DNA of 64,000 nt from Eikenella glucosivorans (lineage in GTDB: Bacteria; Pseudomonadota; Gammaproteobacteria; Burkholderiales; Neisseriaceae): assembly GCF_016025525.2 (NCBI RefSeq), contig NZ_JACSGR010000003.1:62001-126000 (forward strand), read 5' to 3'. The notes beneath the pieces were generated by a model, which was given only the letters and a program-made list of their open reading frames with translations, ran no database searches and had not been told where the DNA came from. Each line of letters begins with the position of its first letter. Within the stretch, counting starts at the first letter, position 1. Both the position numbers and the translations under genes were made by a program. This document shows positions 15,115-24,716 of the stretch, piece by piece.

Positions 15115-18100
15115 ATGAAAACTCCTAATCTACAAAAACATTTCAAGCCAACCATATTGGCGGCGGCCATTTTCGGCTTCAGCTTCACCGCTCAAGCGGC
15201 AATTGTGCCCATCAGCAATATTCCTCTATCGGGCGTAACCATCAAGCACGGCCCGAACATCACCCTGACGCCATCCGTAGAGCACCCGACAGCCGGTGCA
15301 GCCTATTCCAATAACGAATTTATGGATGGCCAGTATCCTACCTTGGTGATTGGTAGCAAGCAGGCTGAACGGCAAAATCAATGGAAGCGCTATTATCTCG
15401 GTTATTTCGATAATACCAAGTGCTATACATTTAAAGAATATGGCAGCACTAGCGGGTATTTTGAGGTTTCTTCCAGAGCCAGCACTGATGCTGCTGGTAA
15501 CGTGGGTTTGTGCTCCGGTAATACTGACGAATATAGTGGCAACTTCCTGAACTGGCTCACCATGTCTGCCGTGGATATTTTCCGTTCCTCACTGACTGGC
15601 GGTAACCGGGCGCGCGGCATGGGTAATGCTCCAGCTAACTATGAGGCTGGCGATACCACAAGCAGCACATTCCTGCGCCGAGCCTATGTGAAACCGAACT
15701 CACAAAACGGTGGTCAGGGCTATCGTTTGCGCTTAAGAGGGATTGATATCGGTACTTCGCCGAGCCAGAGCGACTTCATGTTCCTGAAAAGGATTATTCC
15801 TGCCAGTATGGTGGATTCTTTTGCCACTACTTCAGATGTGCCCGGCTTGCCTAGGGCGTTGGGTTTCCGTTACTACGCTTCGCCTATCGCCGGCAAAGCT
15901 TCTTTACAGCTGCCTCAGCAGCAGTCCCACGTAGCAGCTTCTGAGAAAATCGGCACGCCGGGCAAGATATTCTTTGTGAATGAAAGCTTCTTTGTTACGC
16001 CGGTGCGCATGAACCGTGATGGCGCGCTGATGTATCAAGACCGTACATTAATTAATCCCAATATTGCACCGGGGGCTACAAAGTCTATCGTGCAAACTGC
16101 ATACAACGCCTCTCAAGGCAAACCTAATCTGACAAACTTCTGGTTGCCGGTGGTGGTAAAGGCTTGTGATCCGGGTACGCTGGGCGTGTCTAGCTTGCCA
16201 TCTAACTGCCGCCAATACGGCAGCGTGTATAAACCGGAAGGTTTGATGCAGAAATATGGCCGTGGCTCCGGGCCGGATAGCCGCCCTGCTCGCTTCTCTG
16301 TGTTCAGCTATCAGTTGAACTACACGAATGATGTGAGCGGCGGCGTGTTGCGTACCCGTATGAAATATCTTGATCGTGAGCAGAATCAAGGTTCTGTGGT
16401 TTATGGTAAAGAATGGGATGAAAGAACCGGTGTGTTGGCGGTAAATCCAGATAGTTATGATGCCGGACAGACCGGTGTGACCAATAGCGGCGCCATCAAC
16501 TACATCAATAAATTTGGTGATGCCGGCAACTATAAAGGCCTTGATACTTCAGCCGAGCTGTTCTATACCGCTCAGCGTTATTTGCGCCATAAAGGTATGC
16601 CTGCTTATTATGAACAAACTCAGCGGAACTACGCTAGGAATCATCCGGACGCGGCTGACGGTTTCCCGCTGATCTACAATTGGGATGACCCGCTCACTCG
16701 CGGCTTGGCTTCTCCCAATGAGGCGCAATGTCGCTCCAATACCATGATTCTGATTGGTGATACTTTTACCCACGACGAGAAAGACTTGCCCAATTTTGGC
16801 TCGAAAAGCGGGGTAAGAGATGACGATGAGGTTAAGACAGAAGCGATTTTGAAGAGTATTTTGGATCAAGAGCGATTCAAAGGTTTGGATGGGGAACACT
16901 CATGGAATATGTCTCGCGGTTCATATGCGGGCCGTACTGGCAGTGGCTATGAAAACGATTACTCTCCGGCAGGTCTCGTTGCCTTGGCTTATTGGGGCAG
17001 AACGCAGGACATTCGCAAAGATATTCCGGGTGATCAGCATATCAACACCTTTACCATCGACGTATTGGAAACGGGTTTTGGTCGATTTGAGAAAGATAAC
17101 TCAGCTTCTCTCGGTAATACTTATTATTGGGCAGCCAAATATGGTGGTTTCAACTATGCGCCCAATGCTAAAAATCCTGTTGTAATGCCAAATAATGATC
17201 GTGCTAGCTGGACTGCCGATGCACCAGGAGTCAGCAGCTCTCCGGTGCTATTCCCCGATGGGATGCCGAGGAACTTCGCTTTGGGTAATAGCCCGGAAAA
17301 TATGACCAAAGCTTTAGAGGAGGCATTCGACAAAGCTAATGAGTATACCGATCCTTCGCAAGCATTTGTGGGGGTAACCGAGCATGAGAATGAAACGCTG
17401 AAAATTAACAACTCACTCGGTTTACAGTCTTCTTATAATGTAGATAAATTATCTGGGGATGTGATTGCACAGAGAATTGGTGCCCAAGGTAACGGACTCA
17501 CTTTTACCCCGGCATGGCGTGCCGCGGCAAAATTGGAAGTATTCCATACTGCAACAGGTTGGGCTTCTCGCAGGTTGTTTACTGAAAGTACAAACGGTAG
17601 TCCTGTACCGTTTACTACTGGGAATGCGGGTAATTTCTCGAGTGGCATGAATGCTGGGGCGTCTGCTAACAGCCTGATTGAGTACACACTGGGGAATCCG
17701 AGCTTGGAAGGTTCTGCTTGGCGCAAACGTGAAAGAGGCTTGCTAGGCACCATTGTCAATTCCGGTGTGCAACCTATCTTACCGCCGCAGCAGAAACCTA
17801 ATGGTTGTGAGTACACCAATAAGAATATTACTGTTCGCCCAAACTTTTATGCTACTGCCTCCAATGCGGGTGTGCTGCATATTTTGGATCAGAATGGTGG
17901 TGAGGTGATGGGCTATATTCCGTCTACAGCGTTGCCAAAACTGTATAGTTTGTCTTTGCGTACAGACAACCCGCAGCATCAGTATTTGAACGATGGTACG
18001 CCGGTTACAGGCGAAGTTTGCTTCGGCAACACAGCAAAATCTATTGTGGTGGGCTCGGCCGGTCGTGGTGGTGCTTCGGTATACGCCTTGGATGTTACTG

Positions 18101-19200
18101 ATTTGAGCAATCCCAGCGCTTCTAATGTGTTATGGGAATTCTCAAATGCCGATGATTCCGATTTGGGATTAACCGTTGGCAAGCCGACTATTGCCAAAGA
18201 TAAAGACAACAACCCGATTGTGATCTTTAGCAGCGGCGTAAACAGTAATTCCAATAGTGGCTATCTGTATATTTTGCGTGCTGATAACCGAGGTGCTTGG
18301 CAGCTCAATCGCAACTACTGGAAAGTACCGCTGGGTCAGGAAGGTGTAGGTGAGCCTACAATCTATGACCAAAATGGTGACAATATCCCGGAAGCTGTGT
18401 TTGTTGGCGACTTGAGCGGCAAAATGTGGCGCGTGAATTATGATGCGACCAGTAGCACTTGGGCTAAGGCTTATAACAATCAGCCCTTGTACACGCCCAG
18501 CGGCACAGGCTCACCGATTACTGCTGCTCCGACTATCGTGCAAACCGGCGGTCACCTGTATGTAATTGTGGGTACTGGTCAATATTTCTCGCTTAATGAT
18601 GTGGCGCCTGGCGTGCAGAACTATGCGTTAGGTCTCTTCGCTGAACAAGGACCTATTAGCGATAATGATTTGTTGGGCCAGAGCTTTGGTAGTAGTGAAG
18701 ACGTTGATGCTATTTATTCAACCAACAAAAACCTGCAGCAGAAACTTTATCAGGTTAGCCAGAATGCCTTGCAGAGTAACCATAAAGGTTGGCGTTTAAC
18801 ACTGCTCCCAGGTCAGGCCATTGTGTCTCAACCTGGTATAAGAGCTAACCGTGTGGCTACTTTTACGGCAGTCCGCAGTCTGCCGAATAGTACGGATGTG
18901 TGTCAGGCAAATGGTGCCACGGCATTGATTGCAGTGAATCTGCAGAATGGTGGTCAGTATAATTTGCCGGCATTCGATACCAACAAAGACGGCCGCTTTG
19001 ATGGTGCCGATAAATTGGGCGGTATGCTGGAAGTAGGCGGTATCATGGCTCCGATCGGTGTTGCCAAAGAAGCTGTGATTAATGGTCAAAGAAGCATTCA
19101 GAATATCTTGGCCGGTGATACAGGCAACATGGGTGTCCCGATGAATACTTTTGAACATGCCCTTATCCGCCGTATCTCTTGGCGTGAGATTTTCGACTAA
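15115..19200 (+). CDS. pilC: Type IV pilus tip adhesin/biogenesis protein PilC (PilY1 family)
   Basis: About 1361 residues, close to neisserial PilC and larger than many PilY1 proteins. PilC sits at the outer membrane and pilus tip, where it promotes extension against retraction and mediates adhesion and transformation. The signal peptide is MKTPNLQKHFKPTILAAAIF followed by GFSFTAQA. I choose ATG 15115, since GGAATGACAGAA precedes it and the first in-frame ATG (15067) abuts a hairpin without a Shine-Dalgarno. The C-terminal beta-propeller carries two Asp-rich loops able to bind calcium, DQNGDNIPE (near residue 1090) and DTNKDGRFD (near 1290). The end, RRISWREIFD, is typical. No homopolymeric phase-variation tract is seen. 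DNA is clearly AT-richer than its neighbours. Confidence 0.93.
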   Translation: MKTPNLQKHFKPTILAAAIFGFSFTAQAAIVPISNIPLSGVTIKHGPNITLTPSVEHPTAGAAYSNNEFMDGQYPTLVIGSKQAERQNQWKRYYLGYFDNTKCYTFKEYGSTSGYFEVSSRASTDAAGNVGLCSGNTDEYSGNFLNWLTMSAVDIFRSSLTGGNRARGMGNAPANYEAGDTTSSTFLRRAYVKPNSQNGGQGYRLRLRGIDIGTSPSQSDFMFLKRIIPASMVDSFATTSDVPGLPRALGFRYYASPIAGKASLQLPQQQSHVAASEKIGTPGKIFFVNESFFVTPVRMNRDGALMYQDRTLINPNIAPGATKSIVQTAYNASQGKPNLTNFWLPVVVKACDPGTLGVSSLPSNCRQYGSVYKPEGLMQKYGRGSGPDSRPARFSVFSYQLNYTNDVSGGVLRTRMKYLDREQNQGSVVYGKEWDERTGVLAVNPDSYDAGQTGVTNSGAINYINKFGDAGNYKGLDTSAELFYTAQRYLRHKGMPAYYEQTQRNYARNHPDAADGFPLIYNWDDPLTRGLASPNEAQCRSNTMILIGDTFTHDEKDLPNFGSKSGVRDDDEVKTEAILKSILDQERFKGLDGEHSWNMSRGSYAGRTGSGYENDYSPAGLVALAYWGRTQDIRKDIPGDQHINTFTIDVLETGFGRFEKDNSASLGNTYYWAAKYGGFNYAPNAKNPVVMPNNDRASWTADAPGVSSSPVLFPDGMPRNFALGNSPENMTKALEEAFDKANEYTDPSQAFVGVTEHENETLKINNSLGLQSSYNVDKLSGDVIAQRIGAQGNGLTFTPAWRAAAKLEVFHTATGWASRRLFTESTNGSPVPFTTGNAGNFSSGMNAGASANSLIEYTLGNPSLEGSAWRKRERGLLGTIVNSGVQPILPPQQKPNGCEYTNKNITVRPNFYATASNAGVLHILDQNGGEVMGYIPSTALPKLYSLSLRTDNPQHQYLNDGTPVTGEVCFGNTAKSIVVGSAGRGGASVYALDVTDLSNPSASNVLWEFSNADDSDLGLTVGKPTIAKDKDNNPIVIFSSGVNSNSNSGYLYILRADNRGAWQLNRNYWKVPLGQEGVGEPTIYDQNGDNIPEAVFVGDLSGKMWRVNYDATSSTWAKAYNNQPLYTPSGTGSPITAAPTIVQTGGHLYVIVGTGQYFSLNDVAPGVQNYALGLFAEQGPISDNDLLGQSFGSSEDVDAIYSTNKNLQQKLYQVSQNALQSNHKGWRLTLLPGQAIVSQPGIRANRVATFTAVRSLPNSTDVCQANGATALIAVNLQNGGQYNLPAFDTNKDGRFDGADKLGGMLEVGGIMAPIGVAKEAVINGQRSIQNILAGDTGNMGVPMNTFEHALIRRISWREIFD

Positions 19201-19218
19201 TCTCTATCTGCCAAATGC

Positions 19219-19250
19219 AAAGCCGTCTGAAATTTCAGACGGCTTTTTTC
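19219..19250 (+). terminator. Terminator made of Neisseria-dialect DUS
   Basis: AAGCCGTCTGAA and its complement face each other and are followed by T6, 18 bp after pilC. The core GCCGTCTGAA is the DUS of N. meningitidis and N. gonorrhoeae type species, not the local AGGCTACCTGAA. Confidence 0.88.
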
Positions 19251-19432
19251 TTGCCTGCTAGATATAAATGCTCAAGTGCCGTTGTTTAAAGCCATGCCAA
19301 TATGCTAGTACACGCCCTAAAGGCTACCTGAAAATGTCAGCTTCGGCGAAGTTAAAGCATGGCGCAGCAAGATTTGTATGCAAGAAAATCCCCCTAATCC
19401 CAAATCTGCCACGAAAAACTTTACCCCCTTGC

Positions 19433-19438
19433 TATAAT
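19433..19438 (+). promoter_or_regulatory. Candidate -10 element for mscS-nudB-pncC
   Basis: TATAAT 41 bp before the mscS-like start; no clear -35. Confidence 0.35.
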
Positions 19439-19479
19439 CACAACCCACCACACACCACCCGCTAAGAAACGGATTCCCC

Positions 19480-20928
19480 ATGCTCCCTCTGCTTACTGCC
19501 GCCGACAACGCCGAATGGCTCGATAACCTCGGCGAAAGCGGCAAATCGCATCTGCTCGCCCTGTTTTCGCGCGAAGAGTTCGGGTTGAACCAGTTGCTCG
19601 GCAGCCTTTCCGGCACGCGCGGCTGGCTGGATTTTGCGCTGGCCGTCGGCATTTTGCTCGGCATGTATTTCCTGGCCGGCAAGCTGCTGGCCAAGTTGCC
19701 GGATGACGATGGACAAACCTACTTGTTGCGCCATATCTGGCGGCGCACCTGCTGGCCGCTGCTGATGCTGCTGGCCGGCGCGGCGGCCTTGGTGGCGTGG
19801 TATGGGCTGTTGGGTGCCACGGCGGTGTGGCTGCGGCTTCTGGTGATGGCGGCGCGTTGGATGCTGCTGATTCGGGTGGTGCTGGCGGTGTTTCATTCGG
19901 CCATTCCGTCCAACCGGTTTTCCGCGCGGATGGAGTCTTCGCTGGCCGCCGCGCTGTGGGGGGCTTTCCTGCTGTGGGCTTCCGGCATCGATGATTTGAT
20001 TATTTCCTGGCTGCGCGGCCTGCAATTCTCGGTGGGCTCGGCGCGGCTCTCGCTCTATACGGTGCTCACCGGCCTGCTGTGGGTGGGCGTGATGGTGGTG
20101 GGTGCGATGTGGCTGTCGCGCTATATCGACACGCGCCTGAAGGGCAGCAAGCGGCTCGATCCAAACCTGCAAATCGTGCTTTCCAAGCTGGCGCGCACCA
20201 TTCTGCTGATTTTGTCGGTGCTGATTGCGCTGCCGCTGGTGGGGATTGATTTAACCGTGCTTTCCGTGTTCGGTGGGGCGCTGGGCGTGGGCTTGGGCTT
20301 CGGTTTGCAGAAGATTGCCAGCAATTACGTGTCGGGCTTCATCATTTTGGGCGACCGCTCGGTGCGCCCCGGCGACCGGCTCACGGTAAACGGCTTCACC
20401 GGCTACGTCACGCAAATCACCGCCCGTTTCGTGGTGTTGCGCAGCAGCAGCGGGCAGGAAGCGCTGATTCCGAACGAAACCTTCATCACTTCCACAGTGG
20501 TCAACGAATCCTACACCGGCAAATCCCTGTGGCAGAGCCTGGATGTTCAGGTAGCCTACCACACCGATTTGGCGCAGGCCTTGCAGATTTTGCAGGAAGC
20601 CGCCGCCGCACAGGAGCGGGTGAAAACCGACCCGCCGCCCAAGGCCTATCTGCTTGAGTTTGCCGATAACGGTGTCAATTTGCGCCTCGGCTTCTGGGTG
20701 CGCGACCCGGAAAACGGCTTTCTCGGCCTCAGTTCCGCCATCCTGCTCACCGTGTGGCAGCGCTTCAACGAAGTCGGCATCGAATTCCCCTTCCCGCAGC
20801 GCGAAGTACGCATCCTGAACCAAGACCTTTCGCCCGATGCCGCCGCCCTGCTCAAAGCCGGCTACCGCGCGCAGGGCGATACCGCCTCCGACGAAGTGGG
20901 CGACAACGGCGGGGAGCAGCCGCAATGA
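19480..20928 (+). CDS. MscS-family mechanosensitive ion channel
   Basis: 482-residue inner-membrane channel that opens under membrane tension to release solutes on osmotic downshift. Four to five hydrophobic helices precede the MscS core (residues about 235-480), so this is a larger member than the 286-residue E. coli MscS. The pore helix is the Gly/Ala-rich SVFGGALGVGLGFGLQKIAS, followed by the beta domain start GDRSVRPGDRLTVNGFTGYV and ARFVVLRSSSGQEALIPN. The stop overlaps the nudB start (ATGA), which indicates an operon. An in-frame DUS-like segment encodes VQVAY. Confidence 0.9.
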   Translation: MLPLLTAADNAEWLDNLGESGKSHLLALFSREEFGLNQLLGSLSGTRGWLDFALAVGILLGMYFLAGKLLAKLPDDDGQTYLLRHIWRRTCWPLLMLLAGAAALVAWYGLLGATAVWLRLLVMAARWMLLIRVVLAVFHSAIPSNRFSARMESSLAAALWGAFLLWASGIDDLIISWLRGLQFSVGSARLSLYTVLTGLLWVGVMVVGAMWLSRYIDTRLKGSKRLDPNLQIVLSKLARTILLILSVLIALPLVGIDLTVLSVFGGALGVGLGFGLQKIASNYVSGFIILGDRSVRPGDRLTVNGFTGYVTQITARFVVLRSSSGQEALIPNETFITSTVVNESYTGKSLWQSLDVQVAYHTDLAQALQILQEAAAAQERVKTDPPPKAYLLEFADNGVNLRLGFWVRDPENGFLGLSSAILLTVWQRFNEVGIEFPFPQREVRILNQDLSPDAAALLKAGYRAQGDTASDEVGDNGGEQPQ

Positions 20929-21431
20929 ACCGCCCCGCCTACAAACGCCCCGAATCCGTGCTGGTGGTGCTGCACGACGGCTGCGGCCAAGCCCTCCTGC
21001 TCGAGCGCGTGTCCCCGCCCGGCTTCTGGCAATCCGTAACCGGCAGCCTCGAAGCAGGCGAAACCCCCTTTAGCACCGCCCTGCGCGAAGTGGCCGAAGA
21101 AACCGGCATCCGCCTCGCCCCCGCACAGCTTGCCGACTGGCACACCCAAAACGAATACGAAATCTACCCGCATTGGCGCCACCGCTACGCCCCGGGCATC
21201 ACCCGCAACATCGAGCACGTTTTCTCCGCCGTGATTCCCCATCGCCCCGTGCGCACCGCCCCTGCCGAACACCGTGCCCAGCGCTGGCTGCCGCTGGCCC
21301 AGGCCGCCGAGCTCGTGTTTTCCCCGTCCAACCGCGAAGCACTGTTGCGCCTGGCCGCCGAAACCGAAGGCAGGCTACCTGAAAAATTGACGGCATCCCC
21401 CGCTTTAAGCCATGATACGGCCAACAAATAA
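20925..21431 (+). CDS. nudB: Dihydroneopterin triphosphate diphosphatase (Nudix)
   Basis: 168 residues. It removes pyrophosphate from dihydroneopterin triphosphate in folate synthesis. The Nudix box reads G-x5-E-x7-REVAEETGI (GSLEAGETPFSTALREVAEE, about residues 39-61). YKRPESVLVVLHD at the start and QNEYEIYPHWRHRY are typical of NudB. The start ATG overlaps the mscS stop by 4 bp. A DUS close to the 3' end (encoding RLPEKL) lengthens the tail compared with the 150-residue E. coli enzyme. Confidence 0.88.
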   Translation: MNRPAYKRPESVLVVLHDGCGQALLLERVSPPGFWQSVTGSLEAGETPFSTALREVAEETGIRLAPAQLADWHTQNEYEIYPHWRHRYAPGITRNIEHVFSAVIPHRPVRTAPAEHRAQRWLPLAQAAELVFSPSNREALLRLAAETEGRLPEKLTASPALSHDTANK

Positions 21432-21444
21432 ACGAGCGATTACC

Positions 21445-21918
21445 ATGGATACCCTGCTGCAAGAAGTTACCCAAAAGCTGGCCGAACGCGGCGAAACCAT
21501 CACCTGTGCCGAATCCTGCACCGGCGGCCTGCTGGCTGCCGCGCTCACCCGCCTGCCCGGCAGCTCCGCCTGGTTTGAAACCGGCTTCGTCACCTACAGC
21601 AACCACGCCAAACAGCAGCTGCTGAACGTGAACGCCGCCACCCTCAGCCATTACGGCGCCGTGAGCGAAGAAACCGTGCGCGAAATGGCCCTGGGCGCGC
21701 TCATCGCCACCAAAGCCGACTACGCGCTGAGCATTTCCGGCATCGCCGGCCCCGACGGCGGCAGCGAAGGCAAACCCGTGGGCACCGTTTGGTTCGGCCT
21801 GGCCACCAAGCAGCGCATTTGGGCGAAGGAGCAGCGCTTCCAAGGCGACCGCGAAGCCGTGCGCGCTCAGGCGGTGCGCTTTGCGCTGATGCTGATGAAG
21901 CGGTATCTGGAGCGTTAG
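21445..21918 (+). CDS. pncC: Nicotinamide-nucleotide amidohydrolase (CinA C-terminal family)
   Basis: 157-residue stand-alone CinA-C domain that deamidates NMN to nicotinate mononucleotide in NAD recycling. Hallmarks are ITCAESCTGGLLAAALT (residues about 21-36), FVTYSNHAK, and SGIAGPDGGSEGKPVGTVWF. The start is ATG 21445 (MDTLLQEVTQ), 13 bp after the nudB stop and within the same operon. The molybdopterin-like N-terminal domain of full-length CinA is absent, as in E. coli PncC. Confidence 0.92.
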   Translation: MDTLLQEVTQKLAERGETITCAESCTGGLLAAALTRLPGSSAWFETGFVTYSNHAKQQLLNVNAATLSHYGAVSEETVREMALGALIATKADYALSISGIAGPDGGSEGKPVGTVWFGLATKQRIWAKEQRFQGDREAVRAQAVRFALMLMKRYLER

Positions 21919-21944
21919 TTTCCCCGCTGAAGAACATCGAAGAA

Positions 21945-21984
21945 AGGCTACCTGAAAATGCTGCACGGCATTTTCAGGTAGCCT
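21945..21984. terminator. Inverted AG-eikDUS hairpin after pncC
   Basis: DUS arms extended by ATGC/GCAT form a long stem. The rest of the gene-free stretch to 22248 holds one more DUS (near 22154-22167) and nothing I recognise. Confidence 0.75.
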
Positions 21985-22248
21985 TTCTTGTGTTAGCGGC
22001 GGCTTGTTACGCCAATAAGTTATATGGCCAAGGTATTGCATTTTCCACGGCGTTGTCCTGCTATGCCGCATTGTTTGAGCGGTCTGCGGCTTGCTGTCTG
22101 CATGCTAGCCCTTTGCTGTTCACGTAGATTGGGTTTCATGCTGTCGGGCAGTTTTCAGGTAGCCTCCAATGCGGACGGTGAGGCTGGCTGGAAATGGTGC
22201 GATGCAATTTCTGGCCGGCCTGTTCTTGTGGGCGTATGGCGGGGCGGG

Positions 22249-22938
22249 CTACGGGATGCCGGCGGGGCGGGGAGGATGGTGCAGGAAGATGCCTTGTTCG
22301 GTGATGGTCCAGAGGGCGGCGTCGGCGCCCATGGTTTTGAGGGCGCTGTTGGTCCAGGTGTTGCAGGTGTAGAAGAGGTTGTAGCTGCCGGTGGCTTCGT
22401 AGAAGGCGTCGTGACCGCCGTAGACCATGTGGGTGGGGATGGGGCGGGTGCGGCCGTTTTGCCATTGCAGGCTTTGGTGGATGTAGGCAACGAGGCGGCG
22501 GTATTGGGGGCGGCTGATGCGGATGGGGGCGCAGCGGGTGCAGTCTTCTAGGCTGTGCAGGTAGGTGGCGTGGATGGCGTTGCTGGAGAGGCCGGCAGCG
22601 GCACGGAAGGCGGTACGGGGGCTGAGATCGGCCCAGGTGTGGGTGTTGAGGTAGAAGTTTTTGTCGCCGAGGCCGATGGCGAGCCAGGGGGCGTATTCTT
22701 GGCTGCGGGTGTGCTCAGCGGGGAAAACGGCTCGCCAGTCGGCTTCGCTGTTGGCGGTGGGGACGACGATGTCGGTGTGCACGCCGTTGGAGAGGAGCCA
22801 GACGGTGATTTCGGGCTCGCCTTCTGTGCGGCCGGGGCTTTTGATGTGGGGCAGCAGCCAAACGGCGGCGCCGTAGAGCAGGAGCAGGGCGGCGAGGATG
22901 AGGAGGCTGCGGCGGATGAGGCGGCGGAGGGCGGGCAT
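22249..22938 (-). CDS. DUF2459 (TIGR02117-type) membrane-anchored protein
   Basis: 229 residues. An N-terminal membrane anchor (LLILAALLLLYGAAVWLLP, about residues 12-30) is followed by a periplasmic domain with WLLSNGVHTDIVVP, WAIGLGDKNFYLNTHTW-like segments and YNLFYTCNTWTNSALKTMG. The conserved His, Asp and Cys (HTD and CNTW) are reminiscent of an NlpC/P60-like papain fold, which would suit a cell-envelope hydrolase or amidase, but activity is not established. It starts at ATG 22938. DUS copies lie on both sides. Confidence 0.8.
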   Translation of the reverse strand: MPALRRLIRRSLLILAALLLLYGAAVWLLPHIKSPGRTEGEPEITVWLLSNGVHTDIVVPTANSEADWRAVFPAEHTRSQEYAPWLAIGLGDKNFYLNTHTWADLSPRTAFRAAAGLSSNAIHATYLHSLEDCTRCAPIRISRPQYRRLVAYIHQSLQWQNGRTRPIPTHMVYGGHDAFYEATGSYNLFYTCNTWTNSALKTMGADAALWTITEQGIFLHHPPRPAGIP

Positions 22939-23047
22939 GACGGATGGTGGGCTTGGGGCTACCTGAAAAATTTGTTTTGTAGAAGTGCTGCTGTGGTTTA
23001 ACTGCGGCGTGGTTTGGTTTTGGCGGTGTTTTCAGGTAGCCTGGTTG

Positions 23048-24004
23048 TTAGTCGGCTGGGTAGTTTTCCAATAGGTGTTCGACATCGGCGGGGGCGGTGA
23101 GGGTGCGCAGCCGGGCGAAGAGCTGTTCGGCTTGGGGGTGGTGGGGTTTCATCATGCCGAGCCATTGCTTGAGGCGGGCGACGGGGTAGGGGGTGTCGCC
23201 GGCTGCTTGGCGGCAGAGCTGGAAGAATTGGCGCATCCAAACGAGGTAGTCGGCGAAGGGGGCGGGCTGGGGCGGCAGGCCTTGGTTGTGGCGGGCGATT
23301 TGGCGGCCGAGGTCGGGGGTGATGACGGCGCCGCGCCCGATCATAACGCTGTGGCAGCCGCTGCTTTGGCGGATGGCGAGGTAGTCGGCCAGACTGAACA
23401 CGTCGCCGTTGGCAATCACGGGGATGGAGACGGCTTGGCGGATGCGGGCGATTTGCGGCCAGTGTGCGGGCGGGCGGTAGCCTTGGGTTTTGGTGCGGGC
23501 GTGCACGGCCAGTGCGGCGGCCCCGCCTTGGGCGATGGCTTGGGCGCATTCGATGGCGAGGTAGTCGCTGTCGTAGCCGAGGCGCATTTTGGCGGTGAGG
23601 GGGATGTTTTCAGGCAGCCTTTGGCGCACGGTGGAGACGATTTGGCGGATGCGTTCGGGCTCGCGCAGGAGGATGGCGCCGCCTTGGTGTTTGTTGACGG
23701 TGGGGGCGGGGCAGCCGAAGTTGAGGTCGATTTTGCGGGCGCCGGCGGCGGCTGCGGCGCAGGCGTTGGCGGCCATGTTTTCCGGGTCGCTGCCGAGCAG
23801 CTGGAGGGTGCAGGGTGTGCCGGCGGGGGTGCGGCAGCCGTGGTCGATTTCGGGCATGTGCCGCCGCCAGGTGGCGCGGGAGTGGAGGGTGTGGGTGATG
23901 CGCACGAATTCGGTGACGCATTCGCTGTAGCCGCCGATGCGGGTGAGCAGGTGGCGCATGACGGGGTCGAGCAGGCCTTGCATGGGGGCGAGGATGAGGT
24001 TCAT
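23048..24004 (-). CDS. dusC: tRNA-dihydrouridine(16) synthase
   Basis: 318-residue flavoprotein that reduces uridine in the tRNA D-loop, NADPH-dependent. The FMN TIM barrel starts LILAPMQGLLDPVMR. The catalytic Cys is in NFGCPAPTVNKHQGGA (about residues 95-110). HARTKTQGY and PVIANGDVFS are conserved FMN/tRNA contacts. The DusC assignment rests on the short MQGLLDPVMRHLLT start and ECVTEF. It contains a DUS variant (AGGCTGCCTGAA type) in frame. It starts at ATG 24004. Confidence 0.92.
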   Translation of the reverse strand: MNLILAPMQGLLDPVMRHLLTRIGGYSECVTEFVRITHTLHSRATWRRHMPEIDHGCRTPAGTPCTLQLLGSDPENMAANACAAAAAGARKIDLNFGCPAPTVNKHQGGAILLREPERIRQIVSTVRQRLPENIPLTAKMRLGYDSDYLAIECAQAIAQGGAAALAVHARTKTQGYRPPAHWPQIARIRQAVSIPVIANGDVFSLADYLAIRQSSGCHSVMIGRGAVITPDLGRQIARHNQGLPPQPAPFADYLVWMRQFFQLCRQAAGDTPYPVARLKQWLGMMKPHHPQAEQLFARLRTLTAPADVEHLLENYPAD

Positions 24005-24281
24005 GAGGCTGGGGTGGTGTGCAAAACGGGGATTTTACCGCGTGGGCTTGTTTGGCTGTGTATTTTTTCAGGTAGCCTGCTGGGAGAGCGGGTTGGCGGG
24101 GGATGATGGGGCCTGTGGTTTGCTGCGTTGGCTTCTGCTGCGGGCGTGGGATGGGTTTGGGCTGGCCGCAAAATTTTCAGGTAGCCTATTGCGGGAAGGG
24201 GCTACCTGAAAATGCGGGCTTCAATGAAATTAGAATGCGGCGCAACGAGCAGCGGCCAGGCTGCAAATAGCCGCCTGGGAG

Positions 24282-24716
24282 CTATAGGATGGGTTTGCTG
24301 CCTTCAAACACTTGGATGCTGTAGGCGCATTGGTCGGCGGAGCAGTGGGGCATGGTGAGGGTGAGGGTGTAGTTGCCGCTTTGGCGGGCGTGCCAGCCGA
24401 ACATGGGGGCGTCGTGCGGGTCGGTGTTGGCGGCGATGGTGCGGCCGTCGAGCAGCAGGGCGAGGTCGATGTCGGTGCAGTGGCGGTCGCAGTCGGCGAA
24501 GAAGGTGTAGTGTTTGCCGGCGCGCAGTTTGATTTGCTGGGGTTTGGCGCTGCCTTGGGAGAGGCGGCCTTGGAATATTTCGTGTTGCCTGGCTTGGCGG
24601 TCTTCTTTGCGTACGGCTTCGCGGTTCATGCGTTGGGCTTGGGGCAGCCAGCTGCCGGCGTGGGCAGGGAGGGCGAGAAGCAGGAGGATGGGCAGGAGGA
24701 TAGCGGGGCGGAGCAT
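24282..24716 (-). CDS. Secreted single-domain protein of a four-Cys repeat family (copy 5)
   Basis: 144 residues with a Sec signal peptide (MLRPAILLPILLLLALPAHA), then one copy of the domain also found in the next two genes. It comprises a helix QAQRMNREAVRKED, a strand LRAGKHYTFFADCDRHCTDIDLALLL, and a C-terminal LTLTMPHCSADQCAYSIQVFEG. The four Cys (C-x3-C and C-x4-C) likely form disulfides in the periplasm. The layout resembles a PPC-type beta-sandwich, but family and function are unassigned. Codons upstream of ATG 24716 are DUS-derived and rejected. Confidence 0.72.
   Translation of the reverse strand: MLRPAILLPILLLLALPAHAGSWLPQAQRMNREAVRKEDRQARQHEIFQGRLSQGSAKPQQIKLRAGKHYTFFADCDRHCTDIDLALLLDGRTIAANTDPHDAPMFGWHARQSGNYTLTLTMPHCSADQCAYSIQVFEGSKPIL

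Noticed and set aside
23589..24106. Plus-strand frames within and before dusC
   Set aside because: No ribosome-binding site, no motifs, and they lie opposite the clearly coding dusC.
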